A stretch of 64,000 nucleotides of DNA. Source: Runella aurantiaca. GTDB taxonomy: Bacteria; Bacteroidota; Bacteroidia; Cytophagales; Spirosomataceae. The stretch lies in NCBI RefSeq assembly GCF_003339505.1, contig NZ_QPIW01000026.1, positions 39,217 to 103,216 on the forward strand, in the 5' to 3' direction. How positions within the stretch are numbered: position 1 is the first letter of the stretch; each line of letters starts with the position of its first letter. The notes beneath the pieces are model-generated. The model did not search any database and was not told where the DNA came from. It worked only from the letters and a program-made list of their open reading frames with translations. This document shows positions 45,195 through 54,313 of this stretch, in pieces. Both the position numbers and the translations under genes were made by a program.

Positions 45195-46499
45195 TTACTC
45201 TACTAAAATGAGGTGGTTTTTCTTTCCTTTTGAAACCAGTAAATATTTGTCTTGGAGCAACACGAAGTCGGGTTGAGCGTTTTCGTCGGTTACTTTGGTT
45301 TTGTTAATCCCCACTGCATTTCCCTGAATGGCACGACGAGCTTCACTTTTGGAAGGATAAATCTCATTGTGGGTCGAAGTGGACAATAAATCGGTAACGG
45401 TCGCGCAATTTTCTAATTCAGTACGTTTGATAATGGTTTGAGGAACGCCCTCAAAAACGGATGTAAAGGTGGCCGCATCCATTCGTTGGAGCGTTTCAAG
45501 GGTGCCTTTTCCGAACAGCACTTCTGAGGCCGCAATGGCCATCTCATAGTCGTGTAGCGAGTGCACACGTATCGTAACATCTTTGGCCAAGGCTTTCTGC
45601 ATAATTCGTAAATGTGGCGCTTCGGCATGTTGCTGTTCAAAGGTTTCGATTTCTTCTTTTGAATAAAGCGTAAACACCCGCAATAAACGCGGACAATCGG
45701 CATCGGTGCAGTTAATCCAAAACTGGTAAAACTGGAAAGGGGACGTCATGGATGCATCCAACCACACGTTGCCACCCTCGCTTTTTCCGAATTTAGTGCC
45801 GTCGGCTTTGGTTACAAGCGGCGTAGTAAGCGCAAACGCCCGGTGCTCGGAGGTTTCGTCGTTGTTGGATTCTTTGCGACGAATAAGCTCCGTCCCCGTG
45901 GTGATGTTGCCCCACTGATCGGATCCGCCCATTTGCAGACGAACGTGCTTGTTTTTGTATAACCAATAAAAATCGTAGCCCTGTAATAATTGGTAGCTGA
46001 ATTCAGTAAAAGAAATTCCTGTTTCAAGGCGTTTTTTGACCGAATCTTTGGCCGACATATAATTGACGGTAATGTATTTTCCCGCATCCCGTAAAAAATC
46101 CAAAAAGCTAATGCCTTTAAACCAGTCGTAGTTATTTACGATTTCGGCCGAATTTGAACCGCCATCAAAGTCGAGGAATTTTTCCAGTTGTTTTTTGATA
46201 CACGACTCGTTGTGACGTAAGGTTTCTTCCGACAAAAACGACCGTTCGGCGGCTTTGCCCGAAGGGTCGCCGACCATACCAGTGGCACCACCCACGAGGG
46301 CATAGGGCTTGTGGCCGCACAGCTGGAAATGTTTCAGCAACATAATAGTAGCTAAATTCCCGATGTGCAACGACGAGGCAGTCGGGTCAAAACCAATATA
46401 GGCAGCCGTAATTTCTTTTTGCAATTGCTCTTCCGTCCCGGGCATCATGTCGTTGAGCATTCCGCGCCAACGAAGTTCTTCAATAAAATTCTTTTGCAT
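45195..46499 (-). CDS. tyrS: Tyrosine-tRNA ligase
   Basis: A 434-aa class I aminoacyl-tRNA synthetase from the ATG at 46499 (MQKNFIEELRWRG). The HIGH motif is SSLHIGNLA, and the KMSKS counterpart is KFGKS near residue 236. The C-terminal S4-like RNA-binding part (PSKSEARRAIQGNAVGINK) binds tRNA. Each synthetase attaches Tyr to tRNA-Tyr. Upstream start codon at 46514 is possible but adds MVKTT only. Confidence 0.96.
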   Translation of the reverse strand: MQKNFIEELRWRGMLNDMMPGTEEQLQKEITAAYIGFDPTASSLHIGNLATIMLLKHFQLCGHKPYALVGGATGMVGDPSGKAAERSFLSEETLRHNESCIKKQLEKFLDFDGGSNSAEIVNNYDWFKGISFLDFLRDAGKYITVNYMSAKDSVKKRLETGISFTEFSYQLLQGYDFYWLYKNKHVRLQMGGSDQWGNITTGTELIRRKESNNDETSEHRAFALTTPLVTKADGTKFGKSEGGNVWLDASMTSPFQFYQFWINCTDADCPRLLRVFTLYSKEEIETFEQQHAEAPHLRIMQKALAKDVTIRVHSLHDYEMAIAASEVLFGKGTLETLQRMDAATFTSVFEGVPQTIIKRTELENCATVTDLLSTSTHNEIYPSKSEARRAIQGNAVGINKTKVTDENAQPDFVLLQDKYLLVSKGKKNHLILVE

Positions 46500-46586
46500 T
46501 GTTGTCTTTACCATTGAAGCCGCAAAAATAATGGTATTTTACTATCTTTACTTAAAAATCAAGTCGTAGCGTTCAGCGTAGCAAAT

Positions 46587-46748
46587 TTGAGCGAAAGCAT
46601 TGGTGGGCGTTTGGATGAAGAACAAGTGGTGTTTATTTCCGCTTCGTGTTTTAACGATGATTATGACGACCTAGAAAGCAAGGTTAAAATTGATGATTTT
46701 GAGATTGTTATGAAGAATATATACCACAAAGTAGGCTTGAACAAATAG
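46587..46748 (+). CDS. Small 53-aa open frame or gene remnant before guaB
   Basis: A plus-strand frame with coding-like codon use reads LSESIGGRLDEEQVVFIS then SCFNDDYDDLESKVKIDDF and ends in TAG at 46748. The earliest starts are a TTG at 46587; the frame is open further upstream with no ATG, so this may be the end of a broken gene. No family recognised. Given as possible only. Confidence 0.3.
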   Translation: MSESIGGRLDEEQVVFISASCFNDDYDDLESKVKIDDFEIVMKNIYHKVGLNK

Positions 46749-46869
46749 CTAATTGCTTTTTTATATCCCTAATTCGCTATTTTATTTTTTTGTTAAAAAC
46801 AATCCAGATTTTACAATCCCGAAAATTTCTCATAATTTTACGCGGCAAATAACGAATCGTTTATTTGCT

Positions 46870-48342
46870 ATGCTCTCAGACACAACTAAGTTCCTTTACG
46901 AAGCTCTAACGTACGACGACGTACTCCTCGTACCTGCCTACTCCGAAGTACTCCCGCGCGATACCAACACGCAATCACAACTTACCCGTCACATCCGTCT
47001 CAACGTGCCGCTGATTTCAGCAGCGATGGATACCGTCACTGAATTCCAGTTAGCCATTGCCATGGCGCAGGAGGGAGGAATCGGAATGATTCACAAAAAC
47101 ATGAGCGTTGAAGATCAGGCCGCTCAGGTTCGTAAAGTGAAGCGTTCTGAAAGCGGAATGATTGTTGACCCAATCACCCTCAACGAAGATGCTACCCTTA
47201 GGGATGCAATGCGCATCATGGCCGAATTCAAAATCGGCGGTATTCCCGTGGTTGACAAAAACAGTAAACTCATCGGAATTGTCACCAACCGTGATTTACG
47301 TTTTCAGAAGGATATGGCAAAAGGGGTTGCCCAAATAATGACGAAGGAAAACCTCATTACGGCCCGCGAAGGCATCAGCTTAGAAGAAGCTGAAAGCACA
47401 CTTCAGGAATATAAAATTGAAAAATTACCGATTGTTGACAAAGACAATAAACTGGTAGGATTGGTCACGTACCGCGACATTATCAAGCGCAAAGACCACC
47501 CTAATGCTTGCAAGGATGCCCTTGGACGTTTGCGCGTAGGGGCAGCGGTGGGCGTCACGGCCGACCTGATTCGCCGGGTGGAAGCGCTGCTTAAAGCGGG
47601 CGTAGATGTAGTAAGCATCGATACCGCCCACGGCCATTCGCTCGGGGTGATTGAGGCGCTGAAAGGTGTAAAAGCACAATTCCCTAAATTGGACGTAATT
47701 GTCGGAAATATCGCTACGGGAGCGGCGGCCAAAGCATTGGTAGATGCAGGTGCCGATGCCGTCAAAGTAGGCGTAGGGCCGGGCAGTATTTGTACAACCC
47801 GGATCATTGCGGGAATCGGGATGCCGCAACTTTCGGCCGTTTATGAGGCCGCGAAGGCGATTGAAGGCACGGGCGTTCCAGTCATTGCCGATGGCGGTAT
47901 TCGGTATTCTGGCGACGTTGTGAAGGCCATCGCGGGCGGCGCAAGTACCGTGATGATTGGCTCGCTACTCGCTGGTACGGACGAAGCACCCGGTGAAGAA
48001 ATCTTATACGAAGGACGTCGCTTTAAATCTTATCGGGGCATGGGCTCGGTAGAAGCGATGGAAGATGGGTCTAAAGACCGTTATTTCCAAGATGCAGAAG
48101 ATGACATCAAAAAGCTGGTTCCTGAAGGAATTGTGGGTCGGGTACCGTTTAAGGGCAAAGTGTCAGACATCGTCTACCAATTGGTAGGCGGACTGAAAGC
48201 GGGAATGGGATATTGCGGTGCCCCCGACATTGATGCACTCAAGCAAGCCCAATTTGTCAGAATCAGCGCGGCAGGGATGCGCGAAAGCCACCCGCACGAT
48301 ATTCAAATTGCGAAAGAAGCTCCCAACTATACAACTAAGTAG
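46870..48342 (+). CDS. guaB: IMP dehydrogenase
   Basis: A 490-aa enzyme that makes XMP from IMP, the first step toward GMP. From the ATG at 46870 ([17 protein letters not shown]), two CBS domains occupy about residues 95-205. The catalytic loop is [15 protein letters not shown], with Cys308, and the flap region follows with [14 protein letters not shown] and YRGMGS. The longer frame starting at 46753 adds a 39-residue hydrophobic stretch not found in the family, so it is rejected. The CBS domains bind adenine nucleotides. Confidence 0.95.
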   Translation: MLSDTTKFLYEALTYDDVLLVPAYSEVLPRDTNTQSQLTRHIRLNVPLISAAMDTVTEFQLAIAMAQEGGIGMIHKNMSVEDQAAQVRKVKRSESGMIVDPITLNEDATLRDAMRIMAEFKIGGIPVVDKNSKLIGIVTNRDLRFQKDMAKGVAQIMTKENLITAREGISLEEAESTLQEYKIEKLPIVDKDNKLVGLVTYRDIIKRKDHPNACKDALGRLRVGAAVGVTADLIRRVEALLKAGVDVVSIDTAHGHSLGVIEALKGVKAQFPKLDVIVGNIATGAAAKALVDAGADAVKVGVGPGSICTTRIIAGIGMPQLSAVYEAAKAIEGTGVPVIADGGIRYSGDVVKAIAGGASTVMIGSLLAGTDEAPGEEILYEGRRFKSYRGMGSVEAMEDGSKDRYFQDAEDDIKKLVPEGIVGRVPFKGKVSDIVYQLVGGLKAGMGYCGAPDIDALKQAQFVRISAAGMRESHPHDIQIAKEAPNYTTK

Positions 48343-48363
48343 GGTCGTAATTTTTCAAAACCA

Positions 48364-49215
48364 TTATTTCTGCAAAGCCTTTCGGTATTCCGAAGGGTTT
48401 TGCTGTTTATGGGCTTTAAAAACACGATTAAAGTAGGCCACGTTTCCAAAACCACTTTCGTAGCCAATATCCGTAATGCTTTTGCCGGTCGAAAGTAGCC
48501 GACACGCTTGGTTGACACGGTAGCGATTGACAAAGTCGGTAAAAGTTATGTTCATCATCTTTTTGAAATAATGACAAAAAGAAGGGACGGTTAAATGGGT
48601 AATAGAGGCAATCTCTTGAATATCAATGGGTTTTTGGTAGTTTTCTTCAACGTATTTTAAGATTTTATTCAGACGAAGCTCATCTTTAGGACTTACTTCG
48701 AGTTTGATTCCTTCGGTATTTAATAGGGTAGACTCAGAAGTTGTGGCCAATATTTGAAGAATATTGACCAACTCCATCAACCGTTCAAACGGTGGTAGGC
48801 CAAGTAGTTTTTTGAGCCTTTGTTTGACGTGAATTTTGGTTTCTCCGTGAAAGCATACCCCAAAATGAGAACGCTCAAAAAGCCTTTTAACGGCTTTCAT
48901 TTCGGGCATTTCCAAAAAATGTTCGCCCAATAAATTTTCCTTCAATTGCACCACGATTTCTTCGTGCGGCCCTACGGCTTCCTGACCAAAGCCCGAATGC
49001 GGGACGTTGGGGCCGATAAACACCAAATCGCCGTCTTCATAGTGGCTCAAATGCATTCCAACGTGCCGGCGCCCAGAGCCGTGGAAGACACAGACAATTT
49101 CGTATTCGGGGTGATAATGAAATTGCCACCGGAAAAGCTCCGGCAAAACAACGTTGTGAAGGATGCGAAACGAGCTCCCTTCGTCGGGACGAATGACTTC
49201 AAATTCGGTTTTCAT
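48364..49215 (-). CDS. AraC-family transcriptional regulator
   Basis: A 283-aa regulator with an N-terminal cupin-type sensing domain (HYHPEYEIVCVFHGSGRRH, residues about 35-110) and a C-terminal double-HTH AraC domain (residues about 180-280; PSFCHYFKKMMNITFTDFVNRYRV, then GFGNVAYFNRVFKAH). It lies divergent from an MFS transporter and trehalase gene pair. Likely senses a sugar and controls them; this is inferred from arrangement. Confidence 0.92.
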   Translation of the reverse strand: MKTEFEVIRPDEGSSFRILHNVVLPELFRWQFHYHPEYEIVCVFHGSGRRHVGMHLSHYEDGDLVFIGPNVPHSGFGQEAVGPHEEIVVQLKENLLGEHFLEMPEMKAVKRLFERSHFGVCFHGETKIHVKQRLKKLLGLPPFERLMELVNILQILATTSESTLLNTEGIKLEVSPKDELRLNKILKYVEENYQKPIDIQEIASITHLTVPSFCHYFKKMMNITFTDFVNRYRVNQACRLLSTGKSITDIGYESGFGNVAYFNRVFKAHKQQNPSEYRKALQK

Positions 49216-49324
49216 CGCCTGTGTTAAGCTATTTGTACCAAAAATAGGGTAAAAAATCTTAATGTAGGATAAAAAGTGCGCAATAGAAGCCTATTTTTTT
49301 TTGAGATAAAAGTAGAACTTTGTC

Positions 49325-49363
49325 ATGAAAAAATTGTCTTGGCTTTATCTCGCTTCCCTATGA
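49325..49363 (+). other. Possible 12-aa leader ORF before the MFS gene
   Basis: ATG at 49325 reads MKKLSWLYLASL and stops at TGA 49361-49363. A hairpin with a run of T follows at once. The layout resembles an attenuation leader, or it may be a chance frame in an sRNA or 5' untranslated region. Confidence 0.3.
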
Positions 49364-49372
49364 TGATTGAAG

Positions 49373-49400
49373 AGCGGGCTTTGTCCCGCTTCTTTTTTTT
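49373..49400 (+). terminator. Hairpin with T-run between leader and MFS gene
   Basis: AGCGGG (49373-49378) pairs with CCCGCT (49385-49390) and, with an added GAAG/CTTC bulge, the stem is extended; it is followed by TTCTTTTTTTT. It stands 70 bp before the MFS ATG and could be an attenuator or the terminator of a short transcript. Confidence 0.6.
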
Positions 49401-49470
49401 ATAAGCCACCGACAACCCGTTTCGTTCCTTGATTCCCAATTTCCACTTCCATCGTTTTAACCTAAACCCT

Positions 49471-50727
49471 ATGCAATCGTATTGGAAAGTAAAGCTTTCG
49501 ATATTTCTGAATTATTTTGTTTTTGCCATTCTGCTCAATAGTGTCGGCACCGTTATTTTACAAGTCCAGAGTACCTACAACGTCTCCGAAACTTCGGCTT
49601 CTATTCTGGAGGCATTCAAGGATTTAAGCATTGCAGGGGTGTCTTTTTTAATCGCTTCTTACATCAACCGATTGGGATATAAAAACGCAATGCTCGTGGC
49701 ATTGGGCTTCAATGCGCTTATCTGTTTGCTTATGCCATCCATTCATTCTTTTGGGATGACCAAAGTGGTTTTTGCGGTTGCGGGAGCAGGCTTTGCGCTC
49801 ATTAAGGTTTCGGTATATGGCACCATCGGATTGGTTACGGCCGACAAAAAAGAGCACATCAGCCTCATGAATTTTATCGAATCGTTCTTTATGGTGGGGA
49901 TTTTGGCTGGATATTTCTTATTCAGTGGGTTTATTGATGATTCTACCCCAACGGCTTGGCTGAAAGTGTATTATCTTCTAGGAGGAATTGCCTTGGTTGC
50001 TTTTGTTTTGTTATTGTCGACTCCGCTGGATGAATCATCGTTGAAAATAGATACCGCCAAGCCTTTTACCGACGATTTTGCCGAGATGTTTCGCCTGATG
50101 ATTCTGCCTTTGGTATTGGTATTTGTCATTTGTGCGTTTACGTATGTTTTGATTGAACAGAGCATCATGAGTTGGTTGCCAACGTTCAATAGCAAAGTGC
50201 TTCATTTGCCCAACGCATTGAGTATTCAAATGGCAAGCCTGTTGGCCATTGCCACGGCCTTGGGGCGATTTTTGGCGGGAGTGTTATTGAAAAAACTCAA
50301 TTGGCTATTTGTTTTAACGGGTTGTCTTGTCGTTTCGGCTGCTTTGGTGTTGGTCGCACTGCCTTTGGCCCAAAATGCCGCCACAAGTGGGGTAACTGGA
50401 TGGGGGAATGCGCCGTTGGCGGCTTTTATTTTTCCCATGATAGGTTTGTTCTTAGCGCCTATTTATCCTGCTATTAATTCGTTGATATTGAGTTCGTTGC
50501 CCGTGAAAAAACACGGGCTGATGTCGGGCTTGATTGTGATTTTTTCGGCCTTGGGAGGCACCACTGGGTCGCTGATTACGGGCTATGTATTTGAACATTA
50601 CGGCGGGCAAACGGCCTTTTACTTTTCGCTGATTCCTATCGGATTGTTGATTCTAGCATTGATTTTATTCAGCCGTTTGCAGGGGAAAAACGCCACGGTC
50701 GAAATCAGCTCGGTGGGTGGACATTGA
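49471..50727 (+). CDS. MFS transporter (sugar type)
   Basis: A 418-aa 12-helix transporter counted from the ATG at 49471; the earlier TTG at 49429 is unlikely. Helices with glycine-rich spacing (SVGTVILQVQ, GIALVAFVLLLST, LFLAPIYPAINSLILSSLP) resemble the fucose/hexose branch of the major facilitator family. It lies 39 bp before the trehalase gene and divergent from the AraC regulator, so it probably imports trehalose or another disaccharide across the inner membrane; that substrate is inferred from position. Confidence 0.88.
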   Translation: MQSYWKVKLSIFLNYFVFAILLNSVGTVILQVQSTYNVSETSASILEAFKDLSIAGVSFLIASYINRLGYKNAMLVALGFNALICLLMPSIHSFGMTKVVFAVAGAGFALIKVSVYGTIGLVTADKKEHISLMNFIESFFMVGILAGYFLFSGFIDDSTPTAWLKVYYLLGGIALVAFVLLLSTPLDESSLKIDTAKPFTDDFAEMFRLMILPLVLVFVICAFTYVLIEQSIMSWLPTFNSKVLHLPNALSIQMASLLAIATALGRFLAGVLLKKLNWLFVLTGCLVVSAALVLVALPLAQNAATSGVTGWGNAPLAAFIFPMIGLFLAPIYPAINSLILSSLPVKKHGLMSGLIVIFSALGGTTGSLITGYVFEHYGGQTAFYFSLIPIGLLILALILFSRLQGKNATVEISSVGGH

Positions 50728-50766
50728 GCAAACATGGATTGTTTTTGTTAAAACCGTTGATTAAGA

Positions 50767-52284
50767 ATGACTTTACCCGAAACTCAAATGGCAGACCGTA
50801 ACCTTGCGGAAAACTTTCAGACGTTGTTTGATACGGTGCAGCGCAGTTCTTTATTTCCCGACTCCAAGACGTTTTCGGATGCCATTGCCAAAGAGCCGTT
50901 GGCTCAGATTTTGGATAGTTATCATCGGCGAAAAAATGAAGCGAATTTTGATTTAAAAGCCTTCATTGAACAAAACTTTATCCTTCCTGCCGAACAAGTC
51001 ACCGAATATCAAAGTGACCTCAATAAGCCGATTCAACAGCATTTGGATGATTTGTGGGAGGTATTGACCCGTCAACCGTCTACCTCAGAAGCGCAAGGCT
51101 CGCTCATTCCGCTTCCTTTTAGTTATGTGGTGCCAGGGGGGCGTTTTCGGGAAATTTATTACTGGGATTCGTATTTCACAATGTTGGGCTTGCAGGTTTC
51201 GGGGCGGGACGCATTGGTCGAAAGCATGGTCAACAACTTTGCGCATTTGATTGATACGATAGGGTTTATCCCCAACGGAAACCGCACCTATTATTTGGGT
51301 CGGTCGCAACCGCCCTTTTTTGCCTTGATGGTCAATCTGTTGGCCGAAAGCAAAGGAGAACAAATTTGGCAACATTATTTGCCCCAATTGGAAAAAGAAT
51401 ACGCGTTTTGGATGCGTGGCTGCGAACAATTATCGCCTACACTAACGGTACAAAATCGTGTGGTGAGGCTGCCCGACGGGAGCATTTTGAATCGGTATTG
51501 GGACGATATTTCGTTGCCTCGGCCCGAAGCCTACAAAGAAGACGTGGCATTGGCCGCGCAGGTGCATGACCAATCTCCCGAAGAAGTGTATCGCCACCTC
51601 CGGGCGGCTGCCGAGTCGGGCTGGGATTTTAGCAGTCGATGGTTTAAGGATAGCCAAACCATGCAAACCATCCATACTACTGACCTGATTCCGGTCGATT
51701 TGAATTGCCTGCTGTGGTTTCTTGAAAAAAGATTACAACGCGCCTATGAATTAGGGGGAAATGTGCTTTTAGCCAACACGTATGGGGAAAAAGCAGCGCA
51801 GCGGCACACGGCCATTCAAAGCGTTTGTTGGAACGAAGCGGCGGGGTTTTACTTCGATTATGATTGGAAACTAAACCAGCAAAAAGATAACTATACTCTG
51901 GCGGCCGCCTTCCCTTTGTTTTTCTCCCTCTCCAGCTCAGCGCAAGCGGGACGGGTGGCACAGGTATTGGAAGAAAAGTTTTTGCAGAAAAACGGTTTGC
52001 TGACCACGCTCCAATTTACACATGAGCAGTGGGACGCGCCCAACGGCTGGGCACCGCTACAATGGATTGCTTATCAGGGACTTAAAAATTATCAACTTGA
52101 TGCCTTGGCCACCAGAGTCAAAAGCAACTGGATGAGCAATAATGAGACTTATTATGCCAAAACGGGCAAAATGATGGAAAAATACAACGTGCTGACAGAT
52201 GATGTTTCTGCCCAGGACGGCGAGTACCCCAACCAAGATGGTTTTGGTTGGACGAACGGCGTATATTTAAAAATGAAGGAGTGA
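50767..52284 (+). CDS. Cytoplasmic trehalase (GH37)
   Basis: A 505-aa trehalase. The family signatures are GGRFREIYYWDSYF (residues about 122-135) and QWDAPNGWAPLQW (about 420-432), which mark the GH37 active site. No signal peptide is seen, so it hydrolyses trehalose to two glucoses inside the cell, as TreF does in E. coli. It follows the MFS transporter by 39 bp as one operon. Confidence 0.93.
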   Translation: MTLPETQMADRNLAENFQTLFDTVQRSSLFPDSKTFSDAIAKEPLAQILDSYHRRKNEANFDLKAFIEQNFILPAEQVTEYQSDLNKPIQQHLDDLWEVLTRQPSTSEAQGSLIPLPFSYVVPGGRFREIYYWDSYFTMLGLQVSGRDALVESMVNNFAHLIDTIGFIPNGNRTYYLGRSQPPFFALMVNLLAESKGEQIWQHYLPQLEKEYAFWMRGCEQLSPTLTVQNRVVRLPDGSILNRYWDDISLPRPEAYKEDVALAAQVHDQSPEEVYRHLRAAAESGWDFSSRWFKDSQTMQTIHTTDLIPVDLNCLLWFLEKRLQRAYELGGNVLLANTYGEKAAQRHTAIQSVCWNEAAGFYFDYDWKLNQQKDNYTLAAAFPLFFSLSSSAQAGRVAQVLEEKFLQKNGLLTTLQFTHEQWDAPNGWAPLQWIAYQGLKNYQLDALATRVKSNWMSNNETYYAKTGKMMEKYNVLTDDVSAQDGEYPNQDGFGWTNGVYLKMKE

Positions 52285-52372
52285 TGACGAATCAGCGGAG
52301 AAGATTTTTTCGCTGATTTTTTTTGCCTTGGCAAATTTAAAAGACAAACTTGCCAAGGCTTTGTACTGTTGA

Positions 52373-52756
52373 TTAGAACGGCAAATTATCTTCGTCGCCG
52401 CTTTGGAACGTAGAAGGGAGTTCCGTTGGTGGGCGTGTAGAAGAAGTGCTACCCGTGCCAGAAGCAACTGGAGCCGATTCATAACCACCCGCACCGAGTG
52501 CGTCAATTTTCCACGCTTTTACGTCAGTGTACCAACGACCGTTGTATTCGCGGCTTTCCACGTCAAACGAAACGTTCACTTCGTTGCCCACCTGCAAAGC
52601 ACTTTCGTTGATTTTGTCGCCCCACGCCGAAATACATATCTTTTTGGGATACTGTCCGTCGGTTTCAATCACAAAATCCTGCTTTTTCCACGTGCCGTTT
52701 TTGCCTTCACCCGTCTGTAAGGCCAATAGCTGAATGACTCTTCCTTTAATGTCCAT
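52373..52756 (-). CDS. DUF3127 protein with SSB-like acidic tail
   Basis: A 127-aa protein from the ATG at 52756 (MDIKGRVIQLL). The N-terminal 85 residues resemble an OB-like fold (DUF3127). A low-complexity linker (ASGTGSTSSTRPP) leads to a C terminus SGDEDNLPF, which is closely like the DDDLPF tip of bacterial SSB proteins that recruits RecQ, PriA, RecO and others. Its role is not established; the tail suggests recruitment of DNA-repair proteins. Confidence 0.8.
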   Translation of the reverse strand: MDIKGRVIQLLALQTGEGKNGTWKKQDFVIETDGQYPKKICISAWGDKINESALQVGNEVNVSFDVESREYNGRWYTDVKAWKIDALGAGGYESAPVASGTGSTSSTRPPTELPSTFQSGDEDNLPF

Positions 52757-52881
52757 GATTAGTATATCGGAACGCCGATGCGATTTAAAGTTGCTTATAA
52801 AAAAATGCGAGCCATTGGATGTTTCCAATCGCTCGCTCTTTTCAACGTACAATGAGCATTTTCAGCTTTGTACGAATGTAC

Positions 52882-53001
52882 CTAGTCTTTGAAGAATTTC
52901 TTGTAGTTGCGCTCTTGGCCTTCCAAAAGACTTCCAACCCAAAACGCGATTCCAAGCAACACAACGTAAAATATAATTGTACCAATCGTTCTTAAGTCCA
53001 T
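52882..53001 (-). CDS. 39-aa single-transmembrane small protein
   Basis: ATG at 53001 opens 39 codons ending in TAG at 52882-52884. The product MDLRTIGTIIFYVVLLGIAF continues with WVGSLLEGQERNYKKFFKD: one membrane helix (about residues 6-26) and a positively charged C terminus. A complete Bacteroidota-type promoter stands 43 bases upstream, which supports expression. It was too short for usual gene calls. Function unknown. It precedes the DUF3127 gene by 125 bp. Confidence 0.65.
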   Translation of the reverse strand: MDLRTIGTIIFYVVLLGIAFWVGSLLEGQERNYKKFFKD

Positions 53002-53043
53002 TATGTTGAATTTAAATTAGTGAAACCTTTTTTGTATTCCCTA

Positions 53044-53076
53044 CAAAAGTAAGAATGTAAGGGCTTTCGCCCCAAA
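53044..53076 (-). promoter_or_regulatory. Canonical Bacteroidota promoter of the 39-aa gene
   Basis: On the minus strand TTTG (53073-53076 as CAAA on plus) is followed by 21 bases and TACTTTTG (53044-53051 as CAAAAGTA). Both boxes and the spacing match the known Bacteroidota primary sigma factor consensus. Transcription would start near 53037. Confidence 0.8.
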
Positions 53077-53098
53077 CATAATGCGTTTTTTTTATGAA

Positions 53099-54220
53099 TT
53101 ATAAAACACCTTTGGTGGAGGGCAATACATCCAGCGCTTTTAAGTCACGTTTTACCGCCATTTTGATGGCTTTGGCCCATCCTTTAAAGATGGCCTCGAT
53201 TTTATGGTGCTCGTTGGAGCCGCTGCATTGGATGTTGAGATTGCACAGTGCCGTGTCGGAAAAAGACTTGAAGAAGTGATAAAACATCTCCGTGGGCATC
53301 TCTCCGATTTTTTCCCGTTTAAATTCGGCATCCCATACCAGCCACGGGCGCCCAGAAAAATCAATGGCAACTTGCGCCAACGCTTCGTCCATCGGCAACA
53401 AAAAACCGTATCGACTGATGCCCCGTTTGTCGCCGATTGCCTTGCGGTAGGCGTCGCCAAGGGCAAGTGCGGTATCTTCGATGGTGTGGTGCTCGTCGAT
53501 GTGGAGGTCACCTTCGACCGTTATTTTTAAATCTGCGCCCGAGTGTTTGGCGAGCTGGTCGAGCATGTGGTCAAAAAAACCGATGCCCGTGTGGATGGCA
53601 GAATGACCGTTGCCGTCGAGATTTAATTCAATTTTGATTTGGGTTTCGCGGGTGTTGCGCTCTACCGAAGCGATGCGGGCGGGCAAGCGCAAGTGTTCGT
53701 AAATTTTATCCCAATCGGTGCTGACGAGTGTAATGGCGTCGTTCAGTTCTTTGGGCAAATCTTTGGGCCATTCAGCGGCCAGAAAAATCGCTTTTGCGCC
53801 CAAATTCACCGCTAACTGTACATCCGTCAGGCGGTCGCCAATGACGTAGCTGTTGGCCAAATCGTATGTTTCACTGAAATATTCGGTCAATAGTGCCGTG
53901 CCGGGTTTGCGCGTGGGGGCGTTTTCGTGCGGGAAACTGCGGTCAATGTGGATTTTTTGAAACGATACTCCTTCGCCCTCCAGCGTTTGGAGCATTTTAT
54001 TTTGGGCGGGCCAAAAAGTATCTTCGGGAAAAGAATCTGTTCCTAAGCCATCCTGATTGGTGACCATGACAAAACCGAAGTCGGTTTCCTCGGCCAAACG
54101 CCGTAAATTGGAAATCGCTTTGGGTAAAAATGCCAGTTTTTCTAATGAATCCACTTGAAAATCGACGGGAGGTTCCACAATGATGGTTCCGTCGCGGTCT
54201 ATAAAAAGAAGTTTTTGCAT
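53099..54220 (-). CDS. hisB: Histidinol-phosphatase / imidazoleglycerol-phosphate dehydratase (bifunctional)
   Basis: A 373-aa fusion from the ATG at 54220. The N-terminal HAD phosphatase has the nucleophile motif FIDRDGT (Asp8, Asp10) and GYVIGD-like motif later; the C-terminal dehydratase has [38 protein letters not shown] (metal-binding His/Glu) and [15 protein letters not shown]. It catalyses steps 6 and 8 of histidine synthesis. No other his gene is close, so it appears separated from a his operon here. Confidence 0.95.
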   Translation of the reverse strand: MQKLLFIDRDGTIIVEPPVDFQVDSLEKLAFLPKAISNLRRLAEETDFGFVMVTNQDGLGTDSFPEDTFWPAQNKMLQTLEGEGVSFQKIHIDRSFPHENAPTRKPGTALLTEYFSETYDLANSYVIGDRLTDVQLAVNLGAKAIFLAAEWPKDLPKELNDAITLVSTDWDKIYEHLRLPARIASVERNTRETQIKIELNLDGNGHSAIHTGIGFFDHMLDQLAKHSGADLKITVEGDLHIDEHHTIEDTALALGDAYRKAIGDKRGISRYGFLLPMDEALAQVAIDFSGRPWLVWDAEFKREKIGEMPTEMFYHFFKSFSDTALCNLNIQCSGSNEHHKIEAIFKGWAKAIKMAVKRDLKALDVLPSTKGVL

Positions 54221-54313
54221 TACTCTCAATGGTTTAAACCGCGAATATCGAACATCCCATCCCGAATTTTTATAAATTGCCTAAAAATTTTGTTAACCTC
54301 AACTAATCACTTC

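Noticed and set aside
46753..46869. Upstream extension of guaB (39 residues)
   Set aside because: IMP dehydrogenases start close to the ALTYDDV motif; the added stretch is hydrophobic and A/T-rich intergenic DNA.
54155..54313. Upstream extension of the M20 amidohydrolase overlapping hisB
   Set aside because: The ATG at 54314 begins a proper signal peptide; the extension runs through the opposite-strand hisB start.
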